This document shows, piece by piece, positions 52,522-61,033 of a stretch of 64,000 nucleotides of DNA (position 1 is the first letter of the stretch; each line of letters begins with the position of its first letter). The notes beneath the pieces were generated by a model. That model saw nothing but the letters and a program-made list of their open reading frames with translations, was not told the DNA's origin and made no database searches. This stretch comes from Candidatus Poribacteria bacterium (lineage in GTDB: Bacteria > Poribacteria > WGA-4E > WGA-3G), in assembly GCA_022827885.1 (NCBI GenBank), contig JAJEIP010000008.1, positions 64,768 through 128,767 on the forward strand. Direction: 5' to 3'. Both the position numbers and the translations under genes were made by a program.

Positions 52522-53724
52522 TTAGTGCTCCCCGACTCCGAGTGCGGTTTCAATTTCCTGACTGCCGTAGGACATTGAATAACTGAAAACGAAATAGATG
52601 ATTGCAGCGAACAGATAGACCTCGGCTTGCAGTCCGAACCAGTCTGGGTTGGCGATAACGCTTCTGGCGACACCTAAGAGGTCGATAAGTCCGATGATAG
52701 CAACTAAGGATGTGTCCTTAAATAGTGCGATGAATTGTCCAACAATCGCTGGAATGACCGACCGGAGTGCTTGCGGTAAGACGATAAATAGCATTGTCTG
52801 CACGTAGTTAAGTCCTATCGCTTGTGCAGCCTCATGTTGTCCGCGCGGAATCCCTTGGAGTCCCCCTCGAACGTTCTCTGCCATGTAGGCAGCAGAGAAG
52901 AAGGTGATTGCGAGCCCCATCCGTAAAACCTGGTTAATATCAAGCCCCGGCATGAAGATCGGTATCAAGATATTCCCCATGAATAGGATTGTTATCAACG
53001 GCACACCGCGGACCATCTCAATATAAGCCGTTGAAACCCATCGGATCGCAGGAAGATTGCTCTGACGGCAGAGTGCTAAAAACACACCAAGCGGAAAAGA
53101 GACGACGATACCTACAACCGCTAAAATCAGGGTCAATAGAAGTCCACCCCAATTGCTTGTGAGAACACTATTCTCCCCGAACCCGCGTAACACTATCATT
53201 ATCAAGGGGAAGGAGAGCAACCAACCTCCCAAAATCCAAGGGCGTAACGCTGTTCTGCCACGTCCAAGGAAAAGGGCGGCTGCTGTTATGGCGACCGCGC
53301 CTAAAAACCACCCTCGCGTCGAGAGTTCAAAGGGGAGCAGAGCACCAATGAACCAAACACCCCCAAGCACAACGGCAAACCGGAAAACCAAGCCACCCCA
53401 CATCCCGGCGCTCAAACCCACAAGCACGCACAAAATATAAATCACACTCCATACGCGCCATATCTGTTCCCGTGGATAGGCCCCGACGCCAAAGAGCTGA
53501 AGGTTCGCCGGAATAACGCCCCACTTCGCTTCTGTGAAAGCCCACGTCAAAAGTGCCTTAGAAATAAAAAAAATGCATATAAGTGCCAAGCAACTTAAAA
53601 GCACGTTGTACCAAGTGTTAAATAAGTTGTCCTTAATCCATCGTGCGGGACCTTTTGTATGGGCTGGGGGTTTCATTGCTTGCGTAAGCTCTCGTTCTTC
53701 CACTGTGTAATACGCCTTTCTCAT
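52522..53724 (-). CDS. aapM: general L-amino-acid ABC transporter, permease AapM
   Basis: 400 residues. About 9-10 membrane segments; the BPD-type C-terminal half has the E-x-x-R-G-G and A-I-G-L-x-x-x-Q EAA loop (A-Q-A-I-G-L-N-Y-V-Q). The N-terminus R-W-I-K-D-N-L-F-N-T-W matches AapM (G-P-x-x-W-L-R-K-N-L-F). The start codon is separated by one base from a 12-bp hairpin (53726-53752) and lacks an ordinary ribosome site, which may limit its translation relative to AapQ. Confidence 0.93.
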   Translation of the reverse strand: MRKAYYTVEERELTQAMKPPAHTKGPARWIKDNLFNTWYNVLLSCLALICIFFISKALLTWAFTEAKWGVIPANLQLFGVGAYPREQIWRVWSVIYILCVLVGLSAGMWGGLVFRFAVVLGGVWFIGALLPFELSTRGWFLGAVAITAAALFLGRGRTALRPWILGGWLLSFPLIMIVLRGFGENSVLTSNWGGLLLTLILAVVGIVVSFPLGVFLALCRQSNLPAIRWVSTAYIEMVRGVPLITILFMGNILIPIFMPGLDINQVLRMGLAITFFSAAYMAENVRGGLQGIPRGQHEAAQAIGLNYVQTMLFIVLPQALRSVIPAIVGQFIALFKDTSLVAIIGLIDLLGVARSVIANPDWFGLQAEVYLFAAIIYFVFSYSMSYGSQEIETALGVGEH

Positions 53725-53725
53725 C

Positions 53726-53752
53726 GTAGGGGCGAGGTTACCTCGCCCCTAC
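53726..53752. repeat. palindromic repeat GTAGGGGCGAGG/CCTCGCCCCTAC
   Basis: A 12-bp perfect stem with a TTA loop. It stands between the aapQ stop and the aapM ATG. Related short palindromes occur at 5934 and 63277. Confidence 0.75.
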
Positions 53753-53763
53753 AGATAATTCAA

Positions 53764-54858
53764 TCACCGTCCAACTCGGTTAATCCAACGGTTGTACCAA
53801 TTCATGGCGGCTGATGTCGTCAAACTCATCACCAGATAGCTTACCATAATCATCGCAAAAACGGGAATTGATTGTCCTGTCTGAGTCATCATCGTATTTC
53901 CGACGCTAACCAGATCGGGGAAACCGATTGCAACAGCCAAACTTGAATTTTTTGTGAGGTTCAGGTATTGACTTGTCAGCGGTGGCACAATGATCGGGAT
54001 AGACTGGGGTAGAACGATTAACCGCAATGTCTGCGATTCCTTCAAACCGATGGCTCTCGCTGCTTCCCGTTGGCCCTTAACGACCGATTGTATACCGCTT
54101 CTCACGATTTCGGCAATAAAAGCCCCTGTATACACAGAAAGCGCAATTAAAAGGGCAGAAAACTCTGGTGAAAAGCGCATTCCCCCTCTGAAGTTGAAAC
54201 CTTGTAACACCGGTAAGTCCAGCGTAAACGGTCTGCTCGGTGCGAGAAACCATCCACAAAGTGCCACGATAAGGAAGGCAGGCAGTGCCCATTTGGCACG
54301 AAAACCGGGACGATCCAACTGTCGGAGTTTCCGCCATCGTACAACATAGAGAATCACTGCCAAGAGTAAACCCGCGCCAAGAAAACCGAGCCAAATTCTC
54401 AAACCTGCGGTAGGCTCAGGCGATGGTAGGTATATCCCTCGGTTGTTAATGAACACGCCTCCAAACAGTGCTATACTCTCCCTAACTCTGGGGAGTTGAC
54501 CAACTACGGCAGTGTACCAAAACAGAATCTGAAGCAGGAGCGGAACGTTCCGGAAGCATTCAACATAAGCAGTCGCTATCGTCCGGATTAACCAGTTACT
54601 CGACAGTCGAGCGATGCCGAAAAGGAGTCCCAGCAGCGTCGCACAGACGATCCCTATGATGCTGACTTTAAGGGTATTCAGAATCCCAACCCAGAACGCT
54701 TTGAGATACACATCCGAAGGTTCATACGGAATACCCTCCGAAATGTCAAACCCGGCTTCGTCCTGAAGAAAATCGAGATTCAGTGTTAGCCCAAGCCCAC
54801 GGAGCCCCTTTAGCATGTTCGTGTAAAGAATGACTAACAACAGGATCACACCGAGCAA
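53764..54858 (-). CDS. aapQ: general L-amino-acid ABC transporter, permease AapQ
   Basis: 364 residues counted from TTG 54858. The family homology goes further: reading on upstream gives I-P-F-W-R-D-I-R-V-L-R-V-L-F-Q-V, the usual AapQ start, to an in-frame TGA at 54961-54963, with no ATG or GTG. An AUU at 54942 or 54960 or an AUA in the leader cassette could start it; otherwise part of the first membrane helix is lost. The rest is complete, with E-C-F-R-N-V-P-L-L-L-Q and A-R-A-I-G-L-K-E-S-Q. A PQ-loop-like insertion in the middle (about 125-210) is normal for the family. Confidence 0.88.
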   Translation of the reverse strand: MLGVILLLVILYTNMLKGLRGLGLTLNLDFLQDEAGFDISEGIPYEPSDVYLKAFWVGILNTLKVSIIGIVCATLLGLLFGIARLSSNWLIRTIATAYVECFRNVPLLLQILFWYTAVVGQLPRVRESIALFGGVFINNRGIYLPSPEPTAGLRIWLGFLGAGLLLAVILYVVRWRKLRQLDRPGFRAKWALPAFLIVALCGWFLAPSRPFTLDLPVLQGFNFRGGMRFSPEFSALLIALSVYTGAFIAEIVRSGIQSVVKGQREAARAIGLKESQTLRLIVLPQSIPIIVPPLTSQYLNLTKNSSLAVAIGFPDLVSVGNTMMTQTGQSIPVFAMIMVSYLVMSLTTSAAMNWYNRWINRVGR

Positions 54859-54935
54859 GAAGATAACCTGAAACAGGACTCGTAAAACTCGGATATCTCG
54901 CCAGAAGGGGATTTTTCCCGATACAACTTTAGGTC

Positions 54936-54958
54936 TTTTAATTATACCTTGCGGAGTA
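54936..54958 (-). repeat. leader cassette before aapQ without ATG
   Basis: Minus strand CTCCGCAAGGTATAATTAAA then AGACC, where other copies have ATG. See the aapQ entry. Confidence 0.7.
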
Positions 54959-55000
54959 ATTCAGTTGGTTTCATGCTGAGAGTGCCTTCCACCTATCCGC

Positions 55001-55096
55001 CCTCCATTTCATTACGGACTACGGTTATGAAAATTAACTTAAAACAGCAGCTTGCAACAATACGCAGAAATACCCAAGCAAAAACACGCAAGCGGA
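55001..55096 (-). repeat. dispersed intergenic repeat, reverse copy
   Basis: Reverse of both blocks at 2521-2585: CATTTCATTACGGACTACGG at 55005-55024 and AATACGCAGAAATACCCAAG at about 55059-55078. It lies in the 200-nt gap between aapJ and aapQ. Confidence 0.6.
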
Positions 55097-55127
55097 TATG
55101 AGAAAAAAATGTCAATAAACATAAAAC

Positions 55128-55159
55128 TTCATTTAACGCCTTGCGAATCATTAAAAAAC
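55128..55159 (-). repeat. 3'-end repeat (AACGCCTTGCGAAT type), copy 2
   Basis: TTCATTTAACGCCTTGCGAA and flanks, just after the aapJ stop; about 29 of 32 positions as at 26001-26032. Confidence 0.6.
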
Positions 55160-55164
55160 CATCT

Positions 55165-56187
55165 TTAACGGAACGGCATCGCGTAGAGTAAACCGCCTTG
55201 CGTCCAGGGTTTATTAACCCCACGCGGTAGACCCAATGGTGTCAGATTACGGTCAAAAATCTCGCCATAGTTGCCAACAGCAGCGATGACTTGGCGTGCC
55301 CAATCTTTCGACAGCCCGAGTTTTTCACCCATACCCCCACTTCCATCTAAACCCAAGAACCGTTTGATTTCGGGATTCTCTGTTTTAAAGGTGCTGACGT
55401 TGGCTTGCGTAATGCCGTGTTCCTCGGCGGCGAACGTGGCATAAACAACCCAACTCACGACATCATTCCACTTGTTATCACCATGGACGGTGACAGGCCC
55501 CAAAGGCTCTTTTGAAATGGTTACATCAAGAATAATATGGTCATCCGGGTTTTTTAAGGATTGACGACGGGAGATTAATTGGGATTTGTCGCTTGTCACT
55601 ACATCACAACGCCCCTGATCGTAACTTTGGTAAAGCGTCTCAGTCTCCTCAAAGACAACAGGTTCAACTTCAATCCCTAAGGCGCGTGTCGTATCGGCGA
55701 GGTTCAACTCGGTGGTACTGCCAGCGGTGACACCAACAGTCGCTCCCGCCAACTCCTCGAGTGATGTTATCCCCAGCTCCTTGCGGAGCATGAAACCTTG
55801 GCCGTCGTAAAAGGTCGGTGGGCAGAAGTCAGCACCGAGATCAGTGTCGCGAGTCAGGGTCCAAGTGGTGTTGCGGATAAGCACATCTATTTCGCCCGTC
55901 TGGAGAGCGGGGAAACGCTCCGCAGCTTTTAAAGGACGGAACTCAACCTTATTCGGGTCCCCCAGAACGGCAGCGGCGATCGCCCGACCGTAATCCACGT
56001 CGAACCCCTTCCATTCACCCGTTTGACCGAGGAAACCGAAACCGGGCAATTCCTTATTCACACCACATATCAGTCGGCCTCTGTTTTTAACTTTGTCCAG
56101 AATACTCTCTTCACCTTCGGCGAGTAATGGGACTACCAATGCTATCGCTAAAACGAATGCGGAAACGCGAAACAATAATTTACGCAC
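55165..56187 (-). CDS. aapJ: general L-amino-acid ABC transporter, binding protein
   Basis: 340 residues. Signal peptide (M-R-K-L-L-F-R-V-S-A-F-V-L-A-I-A-L), then the family-3 solute-binding fold: G-R-L-I-C-G-V-N-K-E-L-P-G-F-G, G-F-D-V-D-Y-G-R-A-I-A-A-A, R-N-T-T-W-T-L-T-R-D and G-G-L-L-Y-A-M-P at the end, as in AapJ/BztA. Periplasmic receptor for polar amino acids. First gene of the operon, served by the promoter at 56340-56368. The long 5' leader (about 140 nt) has no clear attenuator. Confidence 0.94.
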   Translation of the reverse strand: MRKLLFRVSAFVLAIALVVPLLAEGEESILDKVKNRGRLICGVNKELPGFGFLGQTGEWKGFDVDYGRAIAAAVLGDPNKVEFRPLKAAERFPALQTGEIDVLIRNTTWTLTRDTDLGADFCPPTFYDGQGFMLRKELGITSLEELAGATVGVTAGSTTELNLADTTRALGIEVEPVVFEETETLYQSYDQGRCDVVTSDKSQLISRRQSLKNPDDHIILDVTISKEPLGPVTVHGDNKWNDVVSWVVYATFAAEEHGITQANVSTFKTENPEIKRFLGLDGSGGMGEKLGLSKDWARQVIAAVGNYGEIFDRNLTPLGLPRGVNKPWTQGGLLYAMPFR

Positions 56188-56339
56188 AGAAATCCTCTCT
56201 TTTCGATGTGATCCTGACTATAGGGATCGTTTAACAATATACCTTGATTGATTAACGTTTTTTATATTTGCTCACAATTTCACTAAAATCTGTTTTATGC
56301 TTCTCTTCAAACAGAAAAGCGATTGTCATACTTTCATAC

Positions 56340-56368
56340 ATTCTATCAAACCGTCCTTATGTTGTCAA
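56340..56368 (-). promoter_or_regulatory. promoter of the aap operon
   Basis: Minus strand TTGACA (56368-56363), 17-nt spacer, TAGAAT (56345-56340). Confidence 0.78.
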
Positions 56369-56545
56369 GCAAATTAAAGGCTCTGTCAATTTGCCCCATT
56401 CCGTGCAATTGAGCACAAGGTATGCCCTATTTGGTGCAGTCCATCTGTGATGTTTGGCTAAGTGTCGCACCAGTTGATGTCGTCAGATCGGCACAGAATT
56501 TGCTAAAGTAAGTCCATACTTCAGGATTTCTACCATAAACTACAC

Positions 56546-56574
56546 TTGACATATTTCAGCAACCCTGTTAATAT
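56546..56574 (+). promoter_or_regulatory. promoter of the TPR gene
   Basis: TTGACA (56546-56551), 17-nt spacer, TAATAT (56569-56574), 33 nt before the ATG at 56608. Confidence 0.82.
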
Positions 56575-56607
56575 AGTTTGAACCAATACTTGCCAAGGAG
56601 AGAAAAG

Positions 56608-57846
56608 ATGAAGAAATTCATAATCGCAGAAATTTGCGTTGTGCTCGCGGCCGTCCTCGGGTTTTGGGTCGGACGTATCACGGGTACCGACACGAGTTAC
56701 GAAAGCTACTACGACAACGCCGACAAAGCATGGACAGCAGCACAAGCACTCGACAATCCGCCAATCACACTTGACGAACCCGACAAAAGCCGTTTACGCA
56801 AAGCTCGAGCCGCATATCGCGAAGTCTTCGACAAATATCCTGACAGTCTATGGGCAGACGATGCTATCTACCAACTCGCTTCACGGATTCCACGTACCGA
56901 TGAAGAGGCTTTCGCACTCTTCCGTCGGCTTATCAACAATTATCCAGATAGTGAGTGGGCAGACGATTCGATGTACGCTATCGCTTTCGCCTCTTATCAG
57001 ATCGCGGAGCAATTAAAAAAGACAGGGACGCTTGAATCCGTAGATGCTTACTATGACCGTGCCCTCGCGCTTTATAACCAATTAACTGCAATATACCCGG
57101 GCAGTGACCTGTCAGATCAGGCGGAGTTTAATAAAGCGATGTGTTACTATGGAAAGGGTGAATTGAACCTCGCACTTGCGCAGTTTGATGCGCTCAGAGA
57201 GCCGTTCAGTGACAGTCCACTGCTCTACCAGATTCTATACGTCACCGGCGAAATTTACATCAAGAAGCAGGACTATGAAAGCGCGCGCGTGGAATTTACA
57301 AACGTCGTTGATTCCGGAGATCCGGACCTTTCACCGCTCGCGAGTTTCGGTATCCCCCAAACTTACCTTGCGGAAGGGAAATATCAGGAGGCGATTGACG
57401 GCTACCAAAGGGTCATAGATCTCTATCCAGATGCCAAAGTGGGTCAGGATGCGTACTTTTATATGGGGTGGGCATACGAGCGGCTTGGCAAATATGACGA
57501 AGCCATCGCTCGACTTGAGGAAGCCATTGATTTGTACCCGCGCAATGAGAATGCCGCCAACTCACAGATTTATATCGGGCAAATTGCCTATGCCAACAAC
57601 GACATGGCGAGTGCCATTGACGCGTATCAGAAGGTCGCAGACAACAGCACTTACGATTACGATAACCGACGGCAGGCACAGTACTGGGTAGGCAAAATCC
57701 ATGAAGACGGTGGCGATTCGGATTCAGCAGTAGACGCATACCAGAAGTTGATCACAGAATTCCCGGAACCGCACAAAGAGGCAACCCATCCCTCGAATAA
57801 TATCAATGAGAATTACATCCAAAATTTAAGGAGTGCAGGTTTCTAA
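56608..57846 (+). CDS. membrane-anchored TPR-repeat protein
   Basis: 412 residues from ATG 56608 (AAGGAGA upstream). An N-terminal helix (4-25) is an uncleaved anchor or signal. Then about nine TPR-like units with Y-P-D-S-x-x-A-D-D-A and G-x-Y-x-E-A-I-x-x-Y-x-x-V-I-x-x-Y-P motifs, as in BamD/YbgF/TolA-associated solenoids. Acts outside the membrane in binding of protein partners, probably envelope assembly. Its 3' end overlaps the convergent gene by 21 nt (57826-57846). Confidence 0.88.
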   Translation: MKKFIIAEICVVLAAVLGFWVGRITGTDTSYESYYDNADKAWTAAQALDNPPITLDEPDKSRLRKARAAYREVFDKYPDSLWADDAIYQLASRIPRTDEEAFALFRRLINNYPDSEWADDSMYAIAFASYQIAEQLKKTGTLESVDAYYDRALALYNQLTAIYPGSDLSDQAEFNKAMCYYGKGELNLALAQFDALREPFSDSPLLYQILYVTGEIYIKKQDYESARVEFTNVVDSGDPDLSPLASFGIPQTYLAEGKYQEAIDGYQRVIDLYPDAKVGQDAYFYMGWAYERLGKYDEAIARLEEAIDLYPRNENAANSQIYIGQIAYANNDMASAIDAYQKVADNSTYDYDNRRQAQYWVGKIHEDGGDSDSAVDAYQKLITEFPEPHKEATHPSNNINENYIQNLRSAGF

Positions 57847-59031
57847 CGCCTGTTCGAGGTCGGCGATAATATCTTCGGCATCTTCCAGTCCAACCGAAAT
57901 TCTGACTAAGCCATCCGTGATGCCGGTCTGCCGACGGATCTCTGCGGGAACATGTGAATGCGTGGTTGATGCAGGATGACAGATGAGGGTGCGCACGTCG
58001 CCCAAACTGACTGCCAGCGAACAGAGCTGGAGGTGATCGACGAGGTGTTCACCCGCGGCGCGTCCACCTTTCAACTCCAGCGTTATCATACCACCAAACG
58101 CATCCATCTGACGTTTGGCGAGTTCATGTTGCGGGTGACTCGGCAAACTCGGGTGGCGGACCCATGCCATTGCCGGATGTGCCTCAAGAAACGCTGCGAC
58201 ACGTGTGGCGTTCTCACTGTGCCGGGCAAACCGTAGCGGTAGAGTCGTGAGTCCGTGAAGCGTTAACCATGCGTTCAACGGACTGATAACTGCTCCAAAG
58301 TTGCGGAGTGCCCCCTCCTTGGCACGCACAACGAATTCCTTTTGTCCAATAATCGCGCCCGCGATAACTGCGCCGGAACCACTCATGTACTTCGTCATGC
58401 TGTGAACGACGACATCAATGCCAAAGGTAATCGGCTGCTGACCACACGGGGTAGCGAACGTATTGTCAATCATTGAAATTACGCCGTGTGCTTTTGCAAT
58501 CTCGGCGGCTGCCTGTAAATCAACAAGTTTTAGGAGTGGATTTGTTGGGCTTTCGAGATAAAGGACCTTGGTATCCGCTCGGATAGCGTGCGCAATTTGC
58601 GTAGGGTTTGTAGCATCAACAAACGTAGTCTTAATCCCAAAGCGTGGCAATTCCTCATTGAGGATTTGGAATGTAGCGGAATAGAGGTTCTCCATTGCGA
58701 CGACATGCCCACCCTCCGCTAAAGCCGTAAAGAGTGCCGTACTGACTGCTCCCATCCCTGACGCGGTAGCGAGTGCGGCTTCACCAGCTTCGAGAACAGC
58801 GAGTTTCTGCTCTAACACCTCTTGTGTTGGATTCCCCCAGCGCGTATAGACATAACCACTCTCTTCATCTCGGAACGCCTCGGCGCATTCAGCGGCGGTT
58901 GCGAAACGGAATGTACTGTTTTGATAGATAGGCGGTAACAAAGGCATCCCCGTTTTTTGCGTGGAGGATGTCCGTGCTTCACCGGCATGGATGGCTTGGG
59001 TGGCTTTACCTAAATTTTTTTGAGATGTCAT
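57826..59031 (-). CDS. Cys/Met-metabolism PLP enzyme (methionine gamma-lyase/sulfhydrylase type)
   Basis: 401 residues. Trans-sulfuration fold-type I enzyme: Y-T-R-W-G-N-P-T near the start, A-T-A-S-G-M-G-A-V-S, E-S-P-T-N-P, D-N-T-F-A-T-P and the lysine in H-S-M-T-K-Y-M-S-G-S-G. C-terminal S-L-G-D-V-R-T-L-I-C-H-P-A-S-T-T-H. It could be methionine gamma-lyase, cystathionine gamma-synthase or O-acetylhomoserine sulfhydrylase; the active-site Cys typical of gamma-lyase is not evident, so the choice is open. The leader cassette lies between the Ogt stop and the ATG; cotranscribed with ogt. Confidence 0.88.
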   Translation of the reverse strand: MTSQKNLGKATQAIHAGEARTSSTQKTGMPLLPPIYQNSTFRFATAAECAEAFRDEESGYVYTRWGNPTQEVLEQKLAVLEAGEAALATASGMGAVSTALFTALAEGGHVVAMENLYSATFQILNEELPRFGIKTTFVDATNPTQIAHAIRADTKVLYLESPTNPLLKLVDLQAAAEIAKAHGVISMIDNTFATPCGQQPITFGIDVVVHSMTKYMSGSGAVIAGAIIGQKEFVVRAKEGALRNFGAVISPLNAWLTLHGLTTLPLRFARHSENATRVAAFLEAHPAMAWVRHPSLPSHPQHELAKRQMDAFGGMITLELKGGRAAGEHLVDHLQLCSLAVSLGDVRTLICHPASTTHSHVPAEIRRQTGITDGLVRISVGLEDAEDIIADLEQALETCTP

Positions 59032-59048
59032 TTTTTAATTATACCTTA
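59032..59048 (-). promoter_or_regulatory. leader cassette between ogt and the PLP gene
   Basis: Minus strand TTAAGGTATAATTAAAAA then ATG. The first TAA is the stop codon of ogt, so the cassette overlaps the coding end. Confidence 0.65.
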
Positions 59049-59630
59049 AAATTGTTCGACAGGATGACCTTCAAGTGCCAGCAACTGACGTTTGCGTTCC
59101 AGTCCACCACCGTAACCGCCTAAAGCACCATTGCTTCTAACGACACGATGACACGGGTTGAGAATAACCGCAACGTTTGCTCCAACCGCATTGCCGACAG
59201 CTCGAACCGCTTTCGGTTTTCCTACCTGTTCTGCGATCCATTTGTAACTCCGCACCTCTCCATAAGGAATCTGACGAATAGTCTCCCACACTCGGTTCTG
59301 AAAGTCCGTTCCCCAGCTGAATCGGATCGGAACCTGAGAAAATTCAAGTGGCTCACCCGCGAAATACTGGTCGAGCAGCTCCTGGGCATCAGTGAGTACA
59401 GGATATTGTCTATGGATGGGTGATGATTCACCGAACGGAAAATCATCGGTAAAGAAAACATGCGAAAGGCTCCTTGCATCCGCCGCGACTATGCCCATAC
59501 ACCCCATCGGAGACGCATAGGCGATCGTCCGGGAGGCGAAGTAATTTCGCGCATCTTCGTAAGCTTGCGCATCAAAAGGTATCCCGTTAGAGATTCCCTC
59601 ACGAGACAGTTTGAATGGATTTATTCTCAT
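59046..59630 (-). CDS. ogt: methylated-DNA--protein cysteine methyltransferase
   Basis: 194 residues. C-terminal O6-alkylguanine transferase domain with the acceptor motif P-C-H-R-V-V and G-Y-G-G-G-L-x-R-K-x-x-L-L-x-L-E. The helix-turn-helix R-A-V-G-N-A-V-G-A-N precedes it. Single-use suicide repair of alkylated guanine. The N-terminal half is a standard RNase H-like lid. Cytoplasmic; first gene of the pair with the PLP enzyme. Confidence 0.95.
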   Translation of the reverse strand: MRINPFKLSREGISNGIPFDAQAYEDARNYFASRTIAYASPMGCMGIVAADARSLSHVFFTDDFPFGESSPIHRQYPVLTDAQELLDQYFAGEPLEFSQVPIRFSWGTDFQNRVWETIRQIPYGEVRSYKWIAEQVGKPKAVRAVGNAVGANVAVILNPCHRVVRSNGALGGYGGGLERKRQLLALEGHPVEQF

Positions 59631-59637
59631 TTTTTAT

Positions 59638-59666
59638 TTGACTTCCCATTTATTATACAGTATGCT
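59638..59666 (+). promoter_or_regulatory. promoter close to the SCP2 start
   Basis: TTGACT (59638-59643), 17-nt spacer, TATGCT (59661-59666). Transcripts would begin only a few nt before the ATG at 59679, so the mRNA may be nearly leaderless. Confidence 0.5.
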
Positions 59667-59678
59667 ATACCGCAAACT

Positions 59679-60071
59679 ATGGCTATATTTGAAACACCCG
59701 ATCAACTCTATAGTTACATCAGTGAACTGTTTGAAGAAATCGCCACGCTACCGGAAGCGAAAGAGGCACTGAAGTCGTTGACGTTGAACGTTCAATTCAA
59801 CTACAGCATGCCTGATTGCAGAATGACCCTAACGGCAGCAAATGGCGGATATACCCTTGCCCGCGGTACCTGTGACGACACTTCTCCAGACGTTGAACTC
59901 ACTATGACAGGTGACACCGCCTACAAATTTTGGACAGGCGAACTCAACGTTATGGGCGCGATAACAACACGCGAGATCGGTATCATTGGCTCTCTTGGTA
60001 AAGTGATGCGGCTCACACCGCTCATCAAGACAGCAGTCCGTTACAACCGCGAGCGAGAAACAGGCTTTTAA
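59679..60071 (+). CDS. SCP2 sterol-binding domain protein
   Basis: 130 residues from ATG 59679; the frame is open to 59460 but that part lies over the ogt gene. The SCP2 fold is seen as L-T-L-N-V-Q-F-N-Y, C-R-M-T-L-T-A-A-N-G-G-Y-T, D-V-E-L-T-M-T-G-D-T-A-Y-K-F-W-T-G-E-L-N and M-G-A-I-T-T-R-E-I, the last being the glycine turn and cap helix that line the lipid pocket. Cytoplasmic hydrophobic-ligand binder. No ribosome site; see the nearby promoter. Confidence 0.85.
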   Translation: MAIFETPDQLYSYISELFEEIATLPEAKEALKSLTLNVQFNYSMPDCRMTLTAANGGYTLARGTCDDTSPDVELTMTGDTAYKFWTGELNVMGAITTREIGIIGSLGKVMRLTPLIKTAVRYNRERETGF

Positions 60072-60196
60072 TTTATGGGCTCCTGGACTGCTTTCCATTA
60101 CAAGCAGGTTTTCGGTTAAGTCGCGACGCTGTTAGTGAATTCGCGGCGTTTTTGCAAGCGGCACATCGGTGTCGCCGCGCTAAAAAGGAGGTATCA

Positions 60197-60988
60197 ATGG
60201 AAACCGATAATTTATTAGCAACAATTGAACCCCACGTTACACAACTGCGAGAAGAGGGCTGGTGCGTCTTAGAGAACGTTATACCCGCCGATGTGGTTAG
60301 TGAGGTCCGTGAAGAGGTCGAAACCTCTGAAGCGGACTATAATGAATTTAGAAAAGAACAGGGTGTCTGGGGACGAAATGTCATCAGTTTCATGCCGAAG
60401 TTTGCTGCACACCTTGCGAACGAGCGGCTCCTCACTACTATCCAACAACTCCTCGGACCGCAAGTGCGTATTTCGCAGACTGAGTATAAGATCCGTCCCC
60501 CACATTACGAGTTGGTGCGTGCATACCACTCCGATTTTCCGTATGATCTGAACCAGAAGTGGCACATTCCCCAACCGTTTCCGAGTGCTGTTATCGGTAT
60601 CACTACCCTCTGGATGCTTTCCGAGTTCACAACGGAAAACGGTGGGACCTGGATTGTTCCCAAAACGCATGTGGACCTCCGGAACCCCAGAGGCAAAGAA
60701 GACAACATCGGTGACCGAAATCCAATTGACGGGGAGATGCAAGCCGTTGGCAGCGCGGGCAGTGTGCTCATCATGGACAGCCGGATTTGGCATTCCAATG
60801 CAGAAAATCCGAGTGCTGGGAAACGGACTGCAGTCGTCGTCAGATACGCGCCGTGGTGGCTGAATTTAGAACTCTTCGGTGCGAATACCGCCACGATTCC
60901 CGGCGAAACGTTCGATAAGTTACCGGACGATGTCAAATTGCTCTACGAGCATCGCGCAGAAAACCGGGAACCGACTGTCTGGATTTAA
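60197..60988 (+). CDS. phytanoyl-CoA dioxygenase (PhyH) family protein
   Basis: 263 residues from ATG 60197 (AAGGAGG upstream; a longer frame to 60152 lacks support). Fe/2-oxoglutarate fold: Y-H-S-D-F-P-Y as the H-x-D metal pair, G-G-T-W-I-V-P-K-T-H, and S-R-I-W-H-S-N-A distal His with R for 2-oxoglutarate in K-R-T-A-V-V-V. Substrate unknown. Two hairpin-rich segments lie before and after it (about 60160 and 60992). Confidence 0.9.
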   Translation: METDNLLATIEPHVTQLREEGWCVLENVIPADVVSEVREEVETSEADYNEFRKEQGVWGRNVISFMPKFAAHLANERLLTTIQQLLGPQVRISQTEYKIRPPHYELVRAYHSDFPYDLNQKWHIPQPFPSAVIGITTLWMLSEFTTENGGTWIVPKTHVDLRNPRGKEDNIGDRNPIDGEMQAVGSAGSVLIMDSRIWHSNAENPSAGKRTAVVVRYAPWWLNLELFGANTATIPGETFDKLPDDVKLLYEHRAENREPTVWI

Positions 60989-60991
60989 AGC

Positions 60992-61012
60992 AGTAGGCAT
61001 ACGCTGTATGCC
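60992..61012. repeat. short hairpin GGCATAC..GTATGCC in gap
   Basis: GGCATAC, loop GCT, GTATGCC, followed by GTAACACAAAAGG. Sister of 13735-13755. Confidence 0.45.
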
Positions 61013-61033
61013 GTAACACAAAAGGAACCTTTT

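Larger units (their letters stand above)
56188..56607. other. divergent intergenic region with two promoters
   Basis: A 420-nt gap between aapJ and the TPR gene. It carries one promoter per strand (56340-56368 and 56546-56574). No gene, RNA or repeat family member is otherwise seen. Confidence 0.6.
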
